Assembly: GCA_035627955.1 (NCBI GenBank)
Contig: DASPKU010000015.1
Span: 124,001 to 188,000, forward strand
Reading direction: 5' to 3'
Length of the DNA: 64,000 nt
Source of the DNA: Phycisphaerales bacterium
Lineage (GTDB): Bacteria; Planctomycetota; Phycisphaerae; Phycisphaerales; UBA1924
The notes below the pieces were generated by a model. The model saw only the letters and a program-made list of their open reading frames with translations. It had not been told where the DNA came from and made no database searches. The position numbers and the translations under genes are program-made. How positions within the stretch are numbered: position 1 is the first letter of the stretch; each line of letters opens with the position of its first letter. Shown here in pieces: positions 17,871 through 27,156 of the stretch.

Positions 17871-18720
17871 CCGCCACCCCCACCCCCGCGCCCACGCTCG
17901 CCACGGGCACGACACCCGCCCCGTTCACCGCCGCCACTTCGCGCGACAGGTCCACGCCGAGCTCCGGCGCGAAGGCCCGCACGCACGCGCGGTACTTCGA
18001 CACCCCCACCGCCTCCAGCCGCATCGCCGCGACCACCTGCTTCAGCACCGACGGCATCGCGTTCTCGAACTTGAACTCGCACACCACGCGCCCTTCCAGC
18101 ACCCGGCGCGCCTCACCGCCCGCCTCCACCGACCACGCCGGGCACAGCACGCCGTCGATCTCGCGATCAAACGTCACCCGCACCGGACCCTCGCCCGTCT
18201 CGCCGTACAGCGCCCGCCGCAGGTACGTCACGCGGCAGACCGGCCCGAGCTCCAGCGCCCGCAGCTCCCGCGTGAACCACGCGTGCCCCGCGTCCCCGCC
18301 GCCGCCCTGCACGACGCCCTCGAGCTCCGCCAGCCCCGCCGTGCACCGCCGCTTGCGCACCTTGCCCTGACGCGAACGCTTCCGCTCCAGGTACACCACG
18401 CTCTCCGCCCCGTACCGCCGCACGCGGTACTTGCGGTTCCGCATCGCCTCATCGCGGAAGAACACACCGAAAGCCGCGCTGTCGCACGCCAGGCTCGTGA
18501 TACGGTACGAACCGCCCGGCGCGTGCCCGCAGTAGGGGTCAACCCGCAGGGAACCCGCCAGCCGCGCCTGCACCTCCGACGCCGCGGCCTCGTCCAGCAG
18601 GAACTTGATTTCGTACGCCGACCACGAACGCCGCACACCCCCTGCGCGCAGCGACGGCGAGAGACTCTCCCCGGTCCCGTCAGCGCCCCCCGCCCTGCCG
18701 CTGTCATCCGCGATCGTCAT
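17863..18720 (-). CDS. VTC-like CYTH domain (polyphosphate polymerase-type) protein
   Basis: 285 residues from the ATG at 18720 (the frame opens at 18768). The CYTH/VTC tunnel pattern is visible: YEIKFLLDE near the start, YRITSLACDS (position of the usual YFDT strand), RKYRVRRYG, VYLERKRSRQGKVRKRR with alternating basic residues, VTFDREIDG, and CEFKFENAMP near the end. VTC domains polymerise polyphosphate from ATP or bind anionic chains. The acidic/basic strands look intact, but activity is not assured. It is first in the minus-strand run and divergent from CotH (204 bp between the starts). Confidence 0.88.
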   Translation of the reverse strand: MTIADDSGRAGGADGTGESLSPSLRAGGVRRSWSAYEIKFLLDEAAASEVQARLAGSLRVDPYCGHAPGGSYRITSLACDSAAFGVFFRDEAMRNRKYRVRRYGAESVVYLERKRSRQGKVRKRRCTAGLAELEGVVQGGGGDAGHAWFTRELRALELGPVCRVTYLRRALYGETGEGPVRVTFDREIDGVLCPAWSVEAGGEARRVLEGRVVCEFKFENAMPSVLKQVVAAMRLEAVGVSKYRACVRAFAPELGVDLSREVAAVNGAGVVPVASVGAGVGVADA

Positions 18721-18923
18721 ACACAGGCCCGGGTTCGGCGGGACCACCGAACAGAACAAGATCATCAACCCACCGCCCCAACAAGATATCGTAAAACGTC
18801 GCTCTTCGCGGTAGATTGCCGCAAGTCACACACTTTCGCCGACCCGCCCCCACGGTTCCTGCGGAAGTCCACGCAATCACGCAGGGGCACGCCCGTTCTT
18901 CGCCCCCACCCGGAGTCCGCAAA

Positions 18924-21212
18924 ATGCCGTTGCCCCGCTCCCTCCTGCCTGCGCTCGCCTCGCTCTTCCTTGCCGCCGCCGCGTGCGGGCAGGACCTCTA
19001 CGACACCACCGTCCTCCGCACCTACGCCTTCACCTTCACGCAGAGCAACTGGGAGACCCTGCTCCGCCAGAACTACCAGTCGCAGACCAACCTCGCCGGC
19101 TCGCTCACCGTCGACGGCATCACCTACCCCAACGTCGGCGTCCGCATCCGCGGCAACACCTCCTACACCGCACTCCCCGCCGGCAGCCAGAAGTTCAGCC
19201 TCAACGTCGACCTCGACTTCGTGAACCCGCAGCAGACCCTCTACGGCTACCAGGCCCTCAACCTCAACAACGGCTTCCATGACCCCACCTTCTGCCGCGA
19301 GGTGCTCTACAACAACTACGTCGCCGAGTTCATCCCCAACCCCCGCGCCTGCCACGCGCTGGTCACCATCAACGGGCAGAACTGGGGCGTCTACATCAAC
19401 GTGCAGCAGTTCGACCAGGAGATGCTCTCTGGCTTCTTTGCCGATACCTCCGGCCTCCGCATCAAGTGCGCCAACAACCCCAGCGGCCCCGGCCTCCGCT
19501 ACAACGGCTCGACCCAGACCGGCTACACCGGCTACGAGATCAAGGACCCCGGCGGCCTCGCCAACCCCTGGCAGCCGCTCATCAACGTCTGCAATGCCCT
19601 CACGAACACAACGCTGACCAACTGGGCGACGCTCGACCAGCAGTTCGCCGTGGACGCCTCCATCTGGTCCGTCGCCCTCGAGAACATGCTCACCGACGAC
19701 GACAGCTACGTTCATAAGGGCGCCGACTTCGTCCTCTACCGCGACCCCGCCGACGGCCGCATGTACCTCCTCCAGACCGATGCCAACGAGACCTTCACGC
19801 AGACGACCGCCTGGCCGTACAACCTGAACTTCGGCGCCATCACCAAGCCCGTGCTCAACCGCATGCTCGCCGTGCCCGAGCTCCGCCAGCGCTACCTCGC
19901 CCACTACCGCACCGTCAAGCAGAACCTCAACTGGGCCTACTTCGAGCCCCGCGCCCTCGCCCTCCGCGACCTCATCTCCGCCCACGTGCAGGCCGACCCC
20001 AAGAAGCTCTACTCCCACGCCCTCTTCCTGCAGAACTTCAACACCGCCGTGACCATGCCCTACAGCGGCCTGGCCGGCGGCACCGTGCCCGGCCTGCAGG
20101 AGTTCGTCACCGGCCGCAACAACTTCCTCAACGCCACCGCCGAGCTCGTCGCCCTCGGGCCAACCATCAACTCCATCAGCGTCGTCGACACCACGCCCAA
20201 CCCCGGCGACAACGTCACCATCACCGCCAACGTCTTCCCGCAGCCCGGCAGCGGCGTCTCCCGTGTCGACCTCTTCTACCGCCCCGCCCCCACCTCCCAG
20301 TACCTGCGCCTGCAGATGACGGCGCTGGGCGGGGGCAACTACGCCGCGACCCTGCCCCTCAACTCCACCCCCGGCCGCCGCATCTCCTACTACGTGCAGG
20401 CCACCGCGAGCAACACCTACAGCTCGCTCTCCTTCCTCCCCGCCCGCGCCGAGTACGCCCCGCTCTCGATCGACTACACCTTCGGCCCCAGCGGCGTCCG
20501 CTTCACCGAGTTCATGTACTCCGGCGGCTCGGGCGAGTTTGCCGAGATCACCAACCTCTCGGGCGCCCCCGTCAGCCTCAATGGGTGGATGTTCGACGAC
20601 GACTCCGCCCCCCGCGGCGCCCTCGACCTCTCACCCCTGGGCACCCTCGCCCACGGCGAGTCCGCCATCATCACCGACGTCAGCCCCGAGTCCTTCCGCC
20701 TCGCGTGGAACCTGCCCGCCACCGTCAAGGTCATCGGCGGCCTGGGCGTTACCGGCGGCGGCAACCTCGCCCGCAACGGCGAGCTCAACCTCATGAACGC
20801 CTCCGGCGGCCTCGTGGACCGCCTCGTCTACGGAGACCAGACGTTCCCCGGCACCATCCGCACCCAGTTCAGCAGCGGCCAGACCTGCCCCGCCAACCTC
20901 GGGCAGATCGAGGTCGCCGCGTGGACGCTCTCCGCCCTGGGCGACGACTTCGGCTCCACCATGTCCATCCACGGCGACCGCGGCACGCCCGGCAGCTACG
21001 ACACCAACGCCTGCAACCCCTGCTCCTCCGACTTCAACGGCGACGGTGACGCCGGCACCGACCAGGACATCGAGGCCTTCTTCGCCTGCATCGGCGGCCA
21101 CTGCTGCGACACCTGCGACCCCTTCGGCAGCGACTACAACCGCGACGGCGACGCCGCCACCGACCAGGACATCGAAGCCTTCTTCCGCGTCCTGGGCGGC
21201 GGCAGCTGCTGA
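18924..21212 (+). CDS. CotH-kinase family exoprotein with lamin-tail domain and GC-type dockerin
   Basis: 762 residues from the ATG at 18924 (GGAG at 18912; the frame opens at 18816). The signal peptide ends AAACGQ. The CotH kinase domain covers about residues 25-380: IRGNTSYT, KFSLNVDLDF, LNLNNGFHDPTF, the YINVQQFD strand, and DDDSYVHKGADFVLYRD with an NETF metal-site-like segment. CotH is a secretory-pathway protein kinase. After a beta domain (about 415-510) comes a lamin-tail domain (GVRFTEFMYSG to LVYGDQTFP), then a two-segment dockerin (link CIGGHCCDTC, end GGGSC). It is divergent from the CYTH and DUF4956 genes, a conserved genomic partnership. Confidence 0.92.
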   Translation: MPLPRSLLPALASLFLAAAACGQDLYDTTVLRTYAFTFTQSNWETLLRQNYQSQTNLAGSLTVDGITYPNVGVRIRGNTSYTALPAGSQKFSLNVDLDFVNPQQTLYGYQALNLNNGFHDPTFCREVLYNNYVAEFIPNPRACHALVTINGQNWGVYINVQQFDQEMLSGFFADTSGLRIKCANNPSGPGLRYNGSTQTGYTGYEIKDPGGLANPWQPLINVCNALTNTTLTNWATLDQQFAVDASIWSVALENMLTDDDSYVHKGADFVLYRDPADGRMYLLQTDANETFTQTTAWPYNLNFGAITKPVLNRMLAVPELRQRYLAHYRTVKQNLNWAYFEPRALALRDLISAHVQADPKKLYSHALFLQNFNTAVTMPYSGLAGGTVPGLQEFVTGRNNFLNATAELVALGPTINSISVVDTTPNPGDNVTITANVFPQPGSGVSRVDLFYRPAPTSQYLRLQMTALGGGNYAATLPLNSTPGRRISYYVQATASNTYSSLSFLPARAEYAPLSIDYTFGPSGVRFTEFMYSGGSGEFAEITNLSGAPVSLNGWMFDDDSAPRGALDLSPLGTLAHGESAIITDVSPESFRLAWNLPATVKVIGGLGVTGGGNLARNGELNLMNASGGLVDRLVYGDQTFPGTIRTQFSSGQTCPANLGQIEVAAWTLSALGDDFGSTMSIHGDRGTPGSYDTNACNPCSSDFNGDGDAGTDQDIEAFFACIGGHCCDTCDPFGSDYNRDGDAATDQDIEAFFRVLGGGSC

Positions 21213-21222
21213 TCCTGGGTGG

Positions 21223-21243
21223 AGCACTCACTCCGTGAGTGCT
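21223..21243 (+). repeat. Perfect hairpin just after the CotH gene
   Basis: AGCACTCAC, loop TCC and GTGAGTGCT form a 9-bp perfect stem, 10 nt after the stop. It is the first of three consecutive hairpins. Confidence 0.6.
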
Positions 21244-21244
21244 T

Positions 21245-21265
21245 ACGGCCGCGCCTCGCGGCCGT
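21245..21265 (+). repeat. Perfect hairpin of the CAGCCGCG family, second copy
   Basis: ACGGCCGCG, loop CCT and CGCGGCCGT form a 9-bp perfect stem. It has the same geometry and core as 8366-8386, with a paired substitution (A-T to G-C at the third base pair) that keeps the stem. Confidence 0.6.
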
Positions 21266-21287
21266 CCGTTCGACTCCTCGCAACACA

Positions 21288-21317
21288 AAGGGCCCCGGCA
21301 CTCACGCCGGGGCCCTT
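21288..21317. terminator. Bidirectional intrinsic terminator between CotH and PutA genes
   Basis: AAGGGCCCCGGC, a 6-nt loop and GCCGGGGCCCTT form a perfect 12-bp stem followed by CTCGTTT on the plus strand. It lies between convergent stops at 21212 and 21389. Confidence 0.75.
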
Positions 21318-21388
21318 CTCGTTTCCTGTCTTGTCTGCCTGTCTTCTGCCTTCCTCCGCGCCCCCGCGTCCTCCGCGAGAGACCCGCC

Positions 21389-24300
21389 TCACAGCTCCGG
21401 CGCAAACCCACGCCGCATCGTGTTCTCCGCGCAGGCCCTGGGCTCCACGAACTGCAGCAGGTAATCCGCCCCGCCCGCCTTGCTGCCCACGCCCGACATC
21501 CCGAACCCGCCGAAGGGGTGCCGCCCCACGAGCGCGCCGGTGATCCCGCGGTTGATGTACAGGTTGCCCACCCTGAACTGCCGCTTCGCAAGCTCGATGT
21601 GCGACGGCTTCCGCGTGAAGACACCGCCGGTCAGTTTGTACACCGACGAGTTGGCGATGTCCAAGGCCTCCTCGAACGTCGACGCGTGCATCACCGCCAG
21701 CACCGGCCCGAAGATCTCCTCCTGCGCGATCGCGTGCTGCGGCTTCACACCGCTGAAAATGTGCGGCCCCACATAGCTCCGCAGCGCTTGCACCGCCCCG
21801 CCACCCCGGGCCGCGTCCGCCGCCCCATCATTCAATCCAACGCGATCAACAAGCCCCCCGGGCACCTCGCCCGCGAGTTCGAGCGTGCACTCGCGCTTGC
21901 CGATCTCGATGTACTTGTGCACCTTCGCCAGCGAGTCCGCGTCGATCACCGGCCCCATGTCGGTCCCCGGCATCACCGGGTCCCCCACCACCAGCGCCCG
22001 CGTCGCCTCCACCAGCCGGCGCGTGAACTGCGTGATCGCCGGCCCCTCCGGCCCCTCCTCGTCCACCACGATCACCCGCGAGCACGCCGAGCACTTCTGG
22101 CCCTGGAACCCGAACGCCGACTGCCGCACCGCCAGCACCGCCTCGTCAAAGTCCGCCGAGGTATCGACGATCAGGGCGTTCTTCCCGCCCATCTCGCACA
22201 CCACCTTCTTCACGTGCTCGAGGTTGTTCGTCGCCGCGGCGTTGGGCCCAAAGGGCGAGGGCGGCGCGGCCGCGTTCAGAATGTCCAGCCCCACCGCCTT
22301 GCTGCCCGTGAACGCGATCAGGGCCACGCGCGGGTCCCGCACCAGCGCCGCCCCCGTCGTCTCCCCCGGCGCCGGGCAGAACTGCAGCACATCCTTCGCC
22401 AACTTCCCATCCACCCCTGCCTGCTTCATCGCCTCCTGCAAAATGTCGAACATGATCGACGCGATCCCCGGCGTCTGCTCCGCCGGCTTCACCACCACCG
22501 TGTTCCCCGTCACCAAGGCCGCCGTCGTCATCCCGCAGCAGATGGCCAGCGGGAAGTTCCACGGCGAGATCACGACCGCCACGCCCCGCGGCTGGTACCA
22601 GACCTCATCCAGCTCCCCGATGAACCGCCCCATCCGCGACCGCTCGAACAGCGGCACCGCCAGCCGCGCGTAGTACTCGCAGAAGTCGATCGCCTCGCAG
22701 ACATCCGCGTCCGCCTCACGCCACGTCTTCCCCGCCTCCTTGATCATCACCCCAGCGAGCCCGTCCCGCTGCTCGCGCATCAACGCCGCGGCCTTCGTCA
22801 GCACGCTTGCCCGCACCCTTGGCTCAACGTCCCGCCACGCCGGGAATGCCTTGTGCGCCCGCGCCACCATCTCCGCCCCCTGCTGCGGCGTGCGGTCGTT
22901 CGCCACCCGCGGCACCGTCGCCCGCGCGATCGCCGCCGCGAAGTTCGCCCGCTGCTTCGCATCCGCGAAGTCCCGCATCGGCTCAGAAAAGAACGGCCGC
23001 CCCTTCGCGCTCCCCTCGCCCACGCCCTTCACCGCCGGCGTCAGCATGTGCCGCTCGGGGCTGCTCAACTGCTCCTGCTTCACCGCCGCGGGGTTTGCGC
23101 TCACCGGCGCAGCGGGAGCCCTCAGCAGCGCCCCCGCGTCCGCATTATCCATGAACCCCGCCTTCAGCCAGCTCTCGTTGCTCGTGTTCTCCAGCAGCCG
23201 CCGCACGAGGTACGCCATCCCCGGGATCATCTCCCCCACCGGCACATACTCCCTGATCCGCAGCCCCATCTCCGCGGCCGCGAACTTCAGCTGGTCCGCC
23301 ATCCCGTGCAGCATCTGCAGCTCAATCGCACTCTGCGGCAGCCCGCGCGACTCCAGCCCCGCCAGCGCCGCCGCGATCGACCGCACGTTGTGCGACCCCA
23401 GCGCCAGCTTCACCCCATGCTCCCCGCGCTGCTTGGGGCACCCATCCAGAAACACCTCCGTCATCCGCTCAAAGCACGCGTCAGTCTGCCACTTCTCCGC
23501 CCACACCGGCACCGGCCAGCCGTGCAGCTCGGCCTTGATCGTCTCCGCGTCCCAGTACGCGCCCTTGACGAGCCGCACCGTCACCACCTTCTTGGCGCGC
23601 TTCGCCCACTCCACCATCCGCCGTGCATCCTCGACGCCGCTCTTCAAATAAGCCTGCATCGCCAGCCCGGCCTGGAAGTCACCCCCGCGGTCCACCTTCT
23701 CCACGCACCGCTGGAACAGCTCAATGGTGAGGTCCTTGAACTGGTGGTGCTCCATATCAAAGTTGACGAACACCCCGCGGTCCCGCGCCACCTCCAGGAT
23801 CGGCACCAGCCGCTTCATCAGCTCCTGGATCGAGCCCTCCGTATCAATCGGGTCGCACCGCGCCGTCAGCGCCGAGATCTTGATCGACACGTTCACCCGC
23901 GGGATCGCCCCCAGGTGGTCGCTCTCCAGCCTCGGCTGGCTCCTCCACCCCGCCACCTCCGCCGGCAGGTTCCTGATGAGGTCCAGGTACTTCGCGGCGT
24001 ACCCGTCCGCCTCCTCATCGCTCACGCACGTCTCGCCCAGCAGGTCCACGCTGAACGCCACCCCCTCGTCCCACATCTGCTTCAGCCCGCCCACCGCCGA
24101 CGCCGCGTCCTGCCCCGCGATGAACTTGCCCGCCATCCCGTTGATCTGCTGCTTGATCACCGCGACCGCGGCCCCCTTGGCCAGCTTCCCCGCCTTCATC
24201 GCCCCCGCGATCACCCCCGGCACCGTCACCCCCGGCTGCCCCAGGTAGTCCTCCAGGTGGTCATAGATCGCCTCGCTGGACCGCAGCATCGGGAACGCAT

Positions 24301-24610
24301 CCACGAACCGGAACATCTGCACCTTGAAGTTCGGGTCCTTCATGGACCACTCCATCAAGGCATCGCTGTAAAACTTGGCGCTGAGCACCCCCGACTTGTG
24401 CCCCCGCGCCCGCCGCAGCATCTCCGACCCCAGCTCAAAGATGCGGCTCTCTCTCGACGACGCCAACGAGCCGGGCCCCCCCAACGAGCCGGAAGCGTGA
24501 GCGCCCGGTGCTCCCCCACCCCCACCACCGGGGCCACTGGGCACCACCACCGTCTGAGGCTTCTGACCAGACTTGTCCGACGACGAGTTCTTGCGGGAAA
24601 ACAGGGCCAT
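21389..24610 (-). CDS. putA: Bifunctional proline dehydrogenase / L-glutamate gamma-semialdehyde dehydrogenase
   Basis: 1073 residues. It converts proline to glutamate in two FAD- and NAD-dependent steps. A Gly/Pro/Ser-rich N-terminus (about 1-50) without a DNA-binding RHH domain precedes an alpha domain. The proline dehydrogenase barrel is next, with ISIKISAL, VRLVKGAYWDAE, GSHNVRS, QMLHGMAD and the flavin/proline-site segment YVPVGEMIPGMAYLVRRLLE. The aldehyde dehydrogenase domain follows: SPWNFPLAI, TVVVKPAEQTPG, FTGSKAVG, the catalytic Glu region EMGGKNALIV and the catalytic Cys in GQKCSACS. It ends with an HPFGGFGMSGVG segment. It is thus a non-regulatory PutA. It is a single gene, convergent with CotH. 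Confidence 0.95.
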   Translation of the reverse strand: MALFSRKNSSSDKSGQKPQTVVVPSGPGGGGGGAPGAHASGSLGGPGSLASSRESRIFELGSEMLRRARGHKSGVLSAKFYSDALMEWSMKDPNFKVQMFRFVDAFPMLRSSEAIYDHLEDYLGQPGVTVPGVIAGAMKAGKLAKGAAVAVIKQQINGMAGKFIAGQDAASAVGGLKQMWDEGVAFSVDLLGETCVSDEEADGYAAKYLDLIRNLPAEVAGWRSQPRLESDHLGAIPRVNVSIKISALTARCDPIDTEGSIQELMKRLVPILEVARDRGVFVNFDMEHHQFKDLTIELFQRCVEKVDRGGDFQAGLAMQAYLKSGVEDARRMVEWAKRAKKVVTVRLVKGAYWDAETIKAELHGWPVPVWAEKWQTDACFERMTEVFLDGCPKQRGEHGVKLALGSHNVRSIAAALAGLESRGLPQSAIELQMLHGMADQLKFAAAEMGLRIREYVPVGEMIPGMAYLVRRLLENTSNESWLKAGFMDNADAGALLRAPAAPVSANPAAVKQEQLSSPERHMLTPAVKGVGEGSAKGRPFFSEPMRDFADAKQRANFAAAIARATVPRVANDRTPQQGAEMVARAHKAFPAWRDVEPRVRASVLTKAAALMREQRDGLAGVMIKEAGKTWREADADVCEAIDFCEYYARLAVPLFERSRMGRFIGELDEVWYQPRGVAVVISPWNFPLAICCGMTTAALVTGNTVVVKPAEQTPGIASIMFDILQEAMKQAGVDGKLAKDVLQFCPAPGETTGAALVRDPRVALIAFTGSKAVGLDILNAAAPPSPFGPNAAATNNLEHVKKVVCEMGGKNALIVDTSADFDEAVLAVRQSAFGFQGQKCSACSRVIVVDEEGPEGPAITQFTRRLVEATRALVVGDPVMPGTDMGPVIDADSLAKVHKYIEIGKRECTLELAGEVPGGLVDRVGLNDGAADAARGGGAVQALRSYVGPHIFSGVKPQHAIAQEEIFGPVLAVMHASTFEEALDIANSSVYKLTGGVFTRKPSHIELAKRQFRVGNLYINRGITGALVGRHPFGGFGMSGVGSKAGGADYLLQFVEPRACAENTMRRGFAPEL

Positions 24611-24724
24611 TGGGGGGGTGACCTCTGAGGGGTTCTGTGTGCGCGGTAGGACCGGGGGGGATCATAGGGGCGGGCAAAAACGAAAGCCCCTCTGGGTGCG
24701 CGAGCGGCACACGAACAGTTGTAG

Positions 24725-26131
24725 TCAGGCGTCCGAGAAAGCCCGAGCCCAGTTCTCTAGATAGCCTTGGGTACCCGGGGGACCGACGAACTGCGCCAGG
24801 GCGAGGCAGTTCCGCCACGACGCCGCGTTCGAGGTGATTAGTTCCGAGCGCTTCTTTGGGTCCATGCCCGCGATCGCGGTGCGTTCCTTCAGCCTATTGA
24901 TGAGGAAGTGGTAGCGGCACATCTTGGCTGCGGCAGGTGTTTGAGTGTCGCGCTGGGACTCTTCACGCGCCCTGTGGAGCTCGCCGAACGATTTGAACCC
25001 CCCTAACCCCTCTGGCCCCCCAATGACGCCTTTGCAAATCTGACAGCTGCACACCTTATCCAAAAAATCCTGCTTCGAAGCAATACCAACGTTGGGGTAG
25101 CACCGCTGAATCTCAGCCACGCCAACTCGTTTATGGATTGCGGGGAGGTAGTACCTCACCGTCGGAGCGGCCGCACCGATGACCTGCGCTACTGGTTTGC
25201 GCTCACCGTATCCCACGCCATGACTGACGCCGGTAAGCCCATCGTGTGCCAAAAGCATGCTGAAGTAACCACCGTGGAGATTGAACACCGCCATGTGGCC
25301 GGCAAGCTCCCGGATGAACGACCGTAAGGCGACAGCACGATCGGCACTGGTTTCCAATTCGTCGAATCCGTCAAACCACAACCAGACCCCAGCGACGCCT
25401 GTTCTCTTCAACCCATCGGATAGTGCCTTTAGATGGCTCGGGCTTCCGAGGATCGCCTCGCTCGTGCAAAGGATCGCATGTGCTGGGGCGGAACTCTTCA
25501 GCCTGACGGTTCGTTGGATGAGATCGAGCGCGTCAGGGATGGCCTGATTAGCCCACTTCTCGTGGATGAAGAAGTAGGGCGCGAAAACGGCCGCAGGCCC
25601 ACAATCGTCCCCAAACTCAGCCTTTAAAAGGTCATCCTCTGAGATGATCTCCCGCACGCGTTCCAATTGGTACCGGACCACTGTCCGGCACATCTCATCC
25701 CGATTCTCCGGCGCAATCACTGAAACGTCGATTGCTGTGCACGACTTGCCATCGCCGACGGCTGTCCGAAACGCATTTCCGAGTCGCTCCGCGAGGTCAG
25801 CGTACGAATCCTTCACCGATTTGACCTTACGCTTGGAGCCACGCGACTCTAACCGTTCCGATTTCAGCGACTCAAGATCGACACGCTTTGTCCTGGTGTC
25901 CGGGTCGATGTAGGGGCCGAAGCAGTAGGTCATCGGGTCGAGGTAGTACGGCAAGTTCTTCTTGGCACGCTGCCGCAGCGCGAAGATGAGGCTGGCCGTA
26001 GCTGCGGGGGTGATCTCGAGCAAGTTCCCGCCGAACATGAACCCATCGAGACTGCCCGCGAGCATCTCGAAGTATTCTTTCTCCGCGTGCGAGCCGAGCC
26101 GGAGAACGACCTTTGGCGGGGCGATTGCCAC
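24725..26131 (-). CDS. TIM-barrel/TGT-like protein with a Cys-x-Cys-x2-Cys motif (fourth gene of the unusual operon)
   Basis: 468 residues from a GTG at 26131, directly after the stop of the upstream gene. No confident family. Strand-helix alternation suggests a TIM barrel: DGFMFGGNLLEITP near residue 29, AAVFAPYFFI, AHAILCTS, GVWLWFDGFDELE (248-260), AVFNLHGGYFSMLLAHDG, GVSHGVGYGERKPV and RYYLPAIHKRVG. CSCQIC (Cys361, 363, 366) plus CRYHFLINRLKE (His408) resembles the zinc site of tRNA-guanine transglycosylases, but the spacing to the His is longer and the catalytic FDC segment is absent. It could be a divergent base-exchange enzyme of the TGT/DpdA type or an unrelated barrel. Codon use is less GC-biased than in the neighbours. 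Confidence 0.75.
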   Translation of the reverse strand: MAIAPPKVVLRLGSHAEKEYFEMLAGSLDGFMFGGNLLEITPAATASLIFALRQRAKKNLPYYLDPMTYCFGPYIDPDTRTKRVDLESLKSERLESRGSKRKVKSVKDSYADLAERLGNAFRTAVGDGKSCTAIDVSVIAPENRDEMCRTVVRYQLERVREIISEDDLLKAEFGDDCGPAAVFAPYFFIHEKWANQAIPDALDLIQRTVRLKSSAPAHAILCTSEAILGSPSHLKALSDGLKRTGVAGVWLWFDGFDELETSADRAVALRSFIRELAGHMAVFNLHGGYFSMLLAHDGLTGVSHGVGYGERKPVAQVIGAAAPTVRYYLPAIHKRVGVAEIQRCYPNVGIASKQDFLDKVCSCQICKGVIGGPEGLGGFKSFGELHRAREESQRDTQTPAAAKMCRYHFLINRLKERTAIAGMDPKKRSELITSNAASWRNCLALAQFVGPPGTQGYLENWARAFSDA

Positions 26132-26545
26132 TCACACTTCCCCTTGAAGGAGCGAAACGTAAAACTCGCGGTACTGCGCGTCCAAGACGTTTGATCTCTT
26201 TGGCTCTATCACTGTAACACACCGCGGTCCGGGGCGCACGCCGATGAGACCGACACCGTGGCACTCAAAGAGCGACTTATCAACCCGTTCGACAGTTGCC
26301 ATTGGCAAAGCAACGTAAACGAAATCTGCACAAAGCTGGTAGATCAGCGCCTGCTGGAATGCCCTTGACCATCGCGTGAGTTTCAGCTCGATAGCGGTGG
26401 TGGTGTCTTGCGCCTTCGAGTACGCGTATAGGTCCATGCTGTACTCATAAAATTGCACCTCCTGCTGAACGCGCCGAAACCCACGTCTTCGAAGGCTTGC
26501 ACGCACGGGCTTGACGAGCGAGGACTCCTTCTTGAATGATCTCAT
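26132..26545 (-). CDS. PD-(D/E)XK nuclease-like protein (third gene of the unusual operon)
   Basis: 137 residues from the ATG at 26545, overlapping the upstream stop as ATGA. The frame opens further upstream, but that part is antisense-like to the two-TM gene. Residues 33-70 carry a nuclease-fold core: Asp38 in YSMDLYAY, Glu53-x-Lys55 in TTAIELKLTRW, then Gln65 and Tyr69 in AFQQALIYQ, followed by a strand ADFVYVALP. This matches small PD-(D/E)XK endonuclease-like proteins such as VRR-Nuc or MmcB relatives. Metal-dependent nuclease activity is inferred from the motif only. It sits between a membrane protein and the TGT-like gene. Confidence 0.75.
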   Translation of the reverse strand: MRSFKKESSLVKPVRASLRRRGFRRVQQEVQFYEYSMDLYAYSKAQDTTTAIELKLTRWSRAFQQALIYQLCADFVYVALPMATVERVDKSLFECHGVGLIGVRPGPRCVTVIEPKRSNVLDAQYREFYVSLLQGEV

Positions 26546-27156
26546 ACGAGGCTCTCCTCCGTCTCCAACCTGTTGCAACTTGCCGCAAGAAAGGGGATGC
26601 GGATGATGAAGGCCGCGACGGGGGCGACCGACAGGACCAAGAACACCCAGAGCCAAGACACCGTCGGAAGGCCGATCACCCCTTTGCTGAACATGAGGAA
26701 GAGACCAAGCGCCGCGCCGGCACACACGCACCAGAGCCCGATCATCGTTCTACAGAAATTCCAGTGGGCCTTAATACTGGTGCGGACCGCGACCGCACGG
26801 TGGTACCGGTCAAGGTCATCGGAGGATGCGTCCAAGAACGACCGGACAGCCTCCTGGAACTGCGTGCTTTCGATAGAGAAAACCTTGTTGATGTCGGCCT
26901 CTTCAAGTGGGTTCCCATCGGGGCCAACAAGCGCGACCTTTGCAGCCGAGCCTCGACCCGTTGCCACGAACGGTTTCATGGCCATACCCAAGGCGGTGGT
27001 CAATTTGCCACGGCTCAGGGCACAAACGGCGTCGGCCCGCTCCACAGTGGGCCGGACGAACTTGTCGCCGATGATCGCATAGGTCGCCGGCAGTGAAAGC
27101 ACGAAGCTGCCCAACTCGATCTGGAGTCCCAGGTCGGACAGTTCCTGCGACGTCAA
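26542..27156 (-). CDS. Two-TM membrane protein (second gene of the unusual operon)
   Basis: 204 residues from a TTG at 27156 that overlaps the stop of the upstream gene (TTGA), so translation is coupled. The first 130 residues are soluble and mixed alpha/beta. A C-terminal helical hairpin follows (MIGLWCVCAGAALGLFLMF and WLWVFLVLSVAPVAAFII) with a short cytosolic tail. No family is recognised. In defence-type operons such proteins often act as membrane anchors or effectors; here that is only inference from context. Confidence 0.72.
   Translation of the reverse strand: MTSQELSDLGLQIELGSFVLSLPATYAIIGDKFVRPTVERADAVCALSRGKLTTALGMAMKPFVATGRGSAAKVALVGPDGNPLEEADINKVFSIESTQFQEAVRSFLDASSDDLDRYHRAVAVRTSIKAHWNFCRTMIGLWCVCAGAALGLFLMFSKGVIGLPTVSWLWVFLVLSVAPVAAFIIRIPFLAASCNRLETEESLV

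Noticed and set aside
21239-24628. 1129-codon plus-strand frame opposite PutA
   Set aside because: Antisense of a gene with full ProDH and ALDH motifs; composition is Arg/His/Pro-rich, typical of the complement of GC-rich codons.
24725-26131. Genuine tRNA-guanine transglycosylase
   Set aside because: The zinc-site spacing is different and the catalytic Asp segment is missing, so only a TGT-like label is used.
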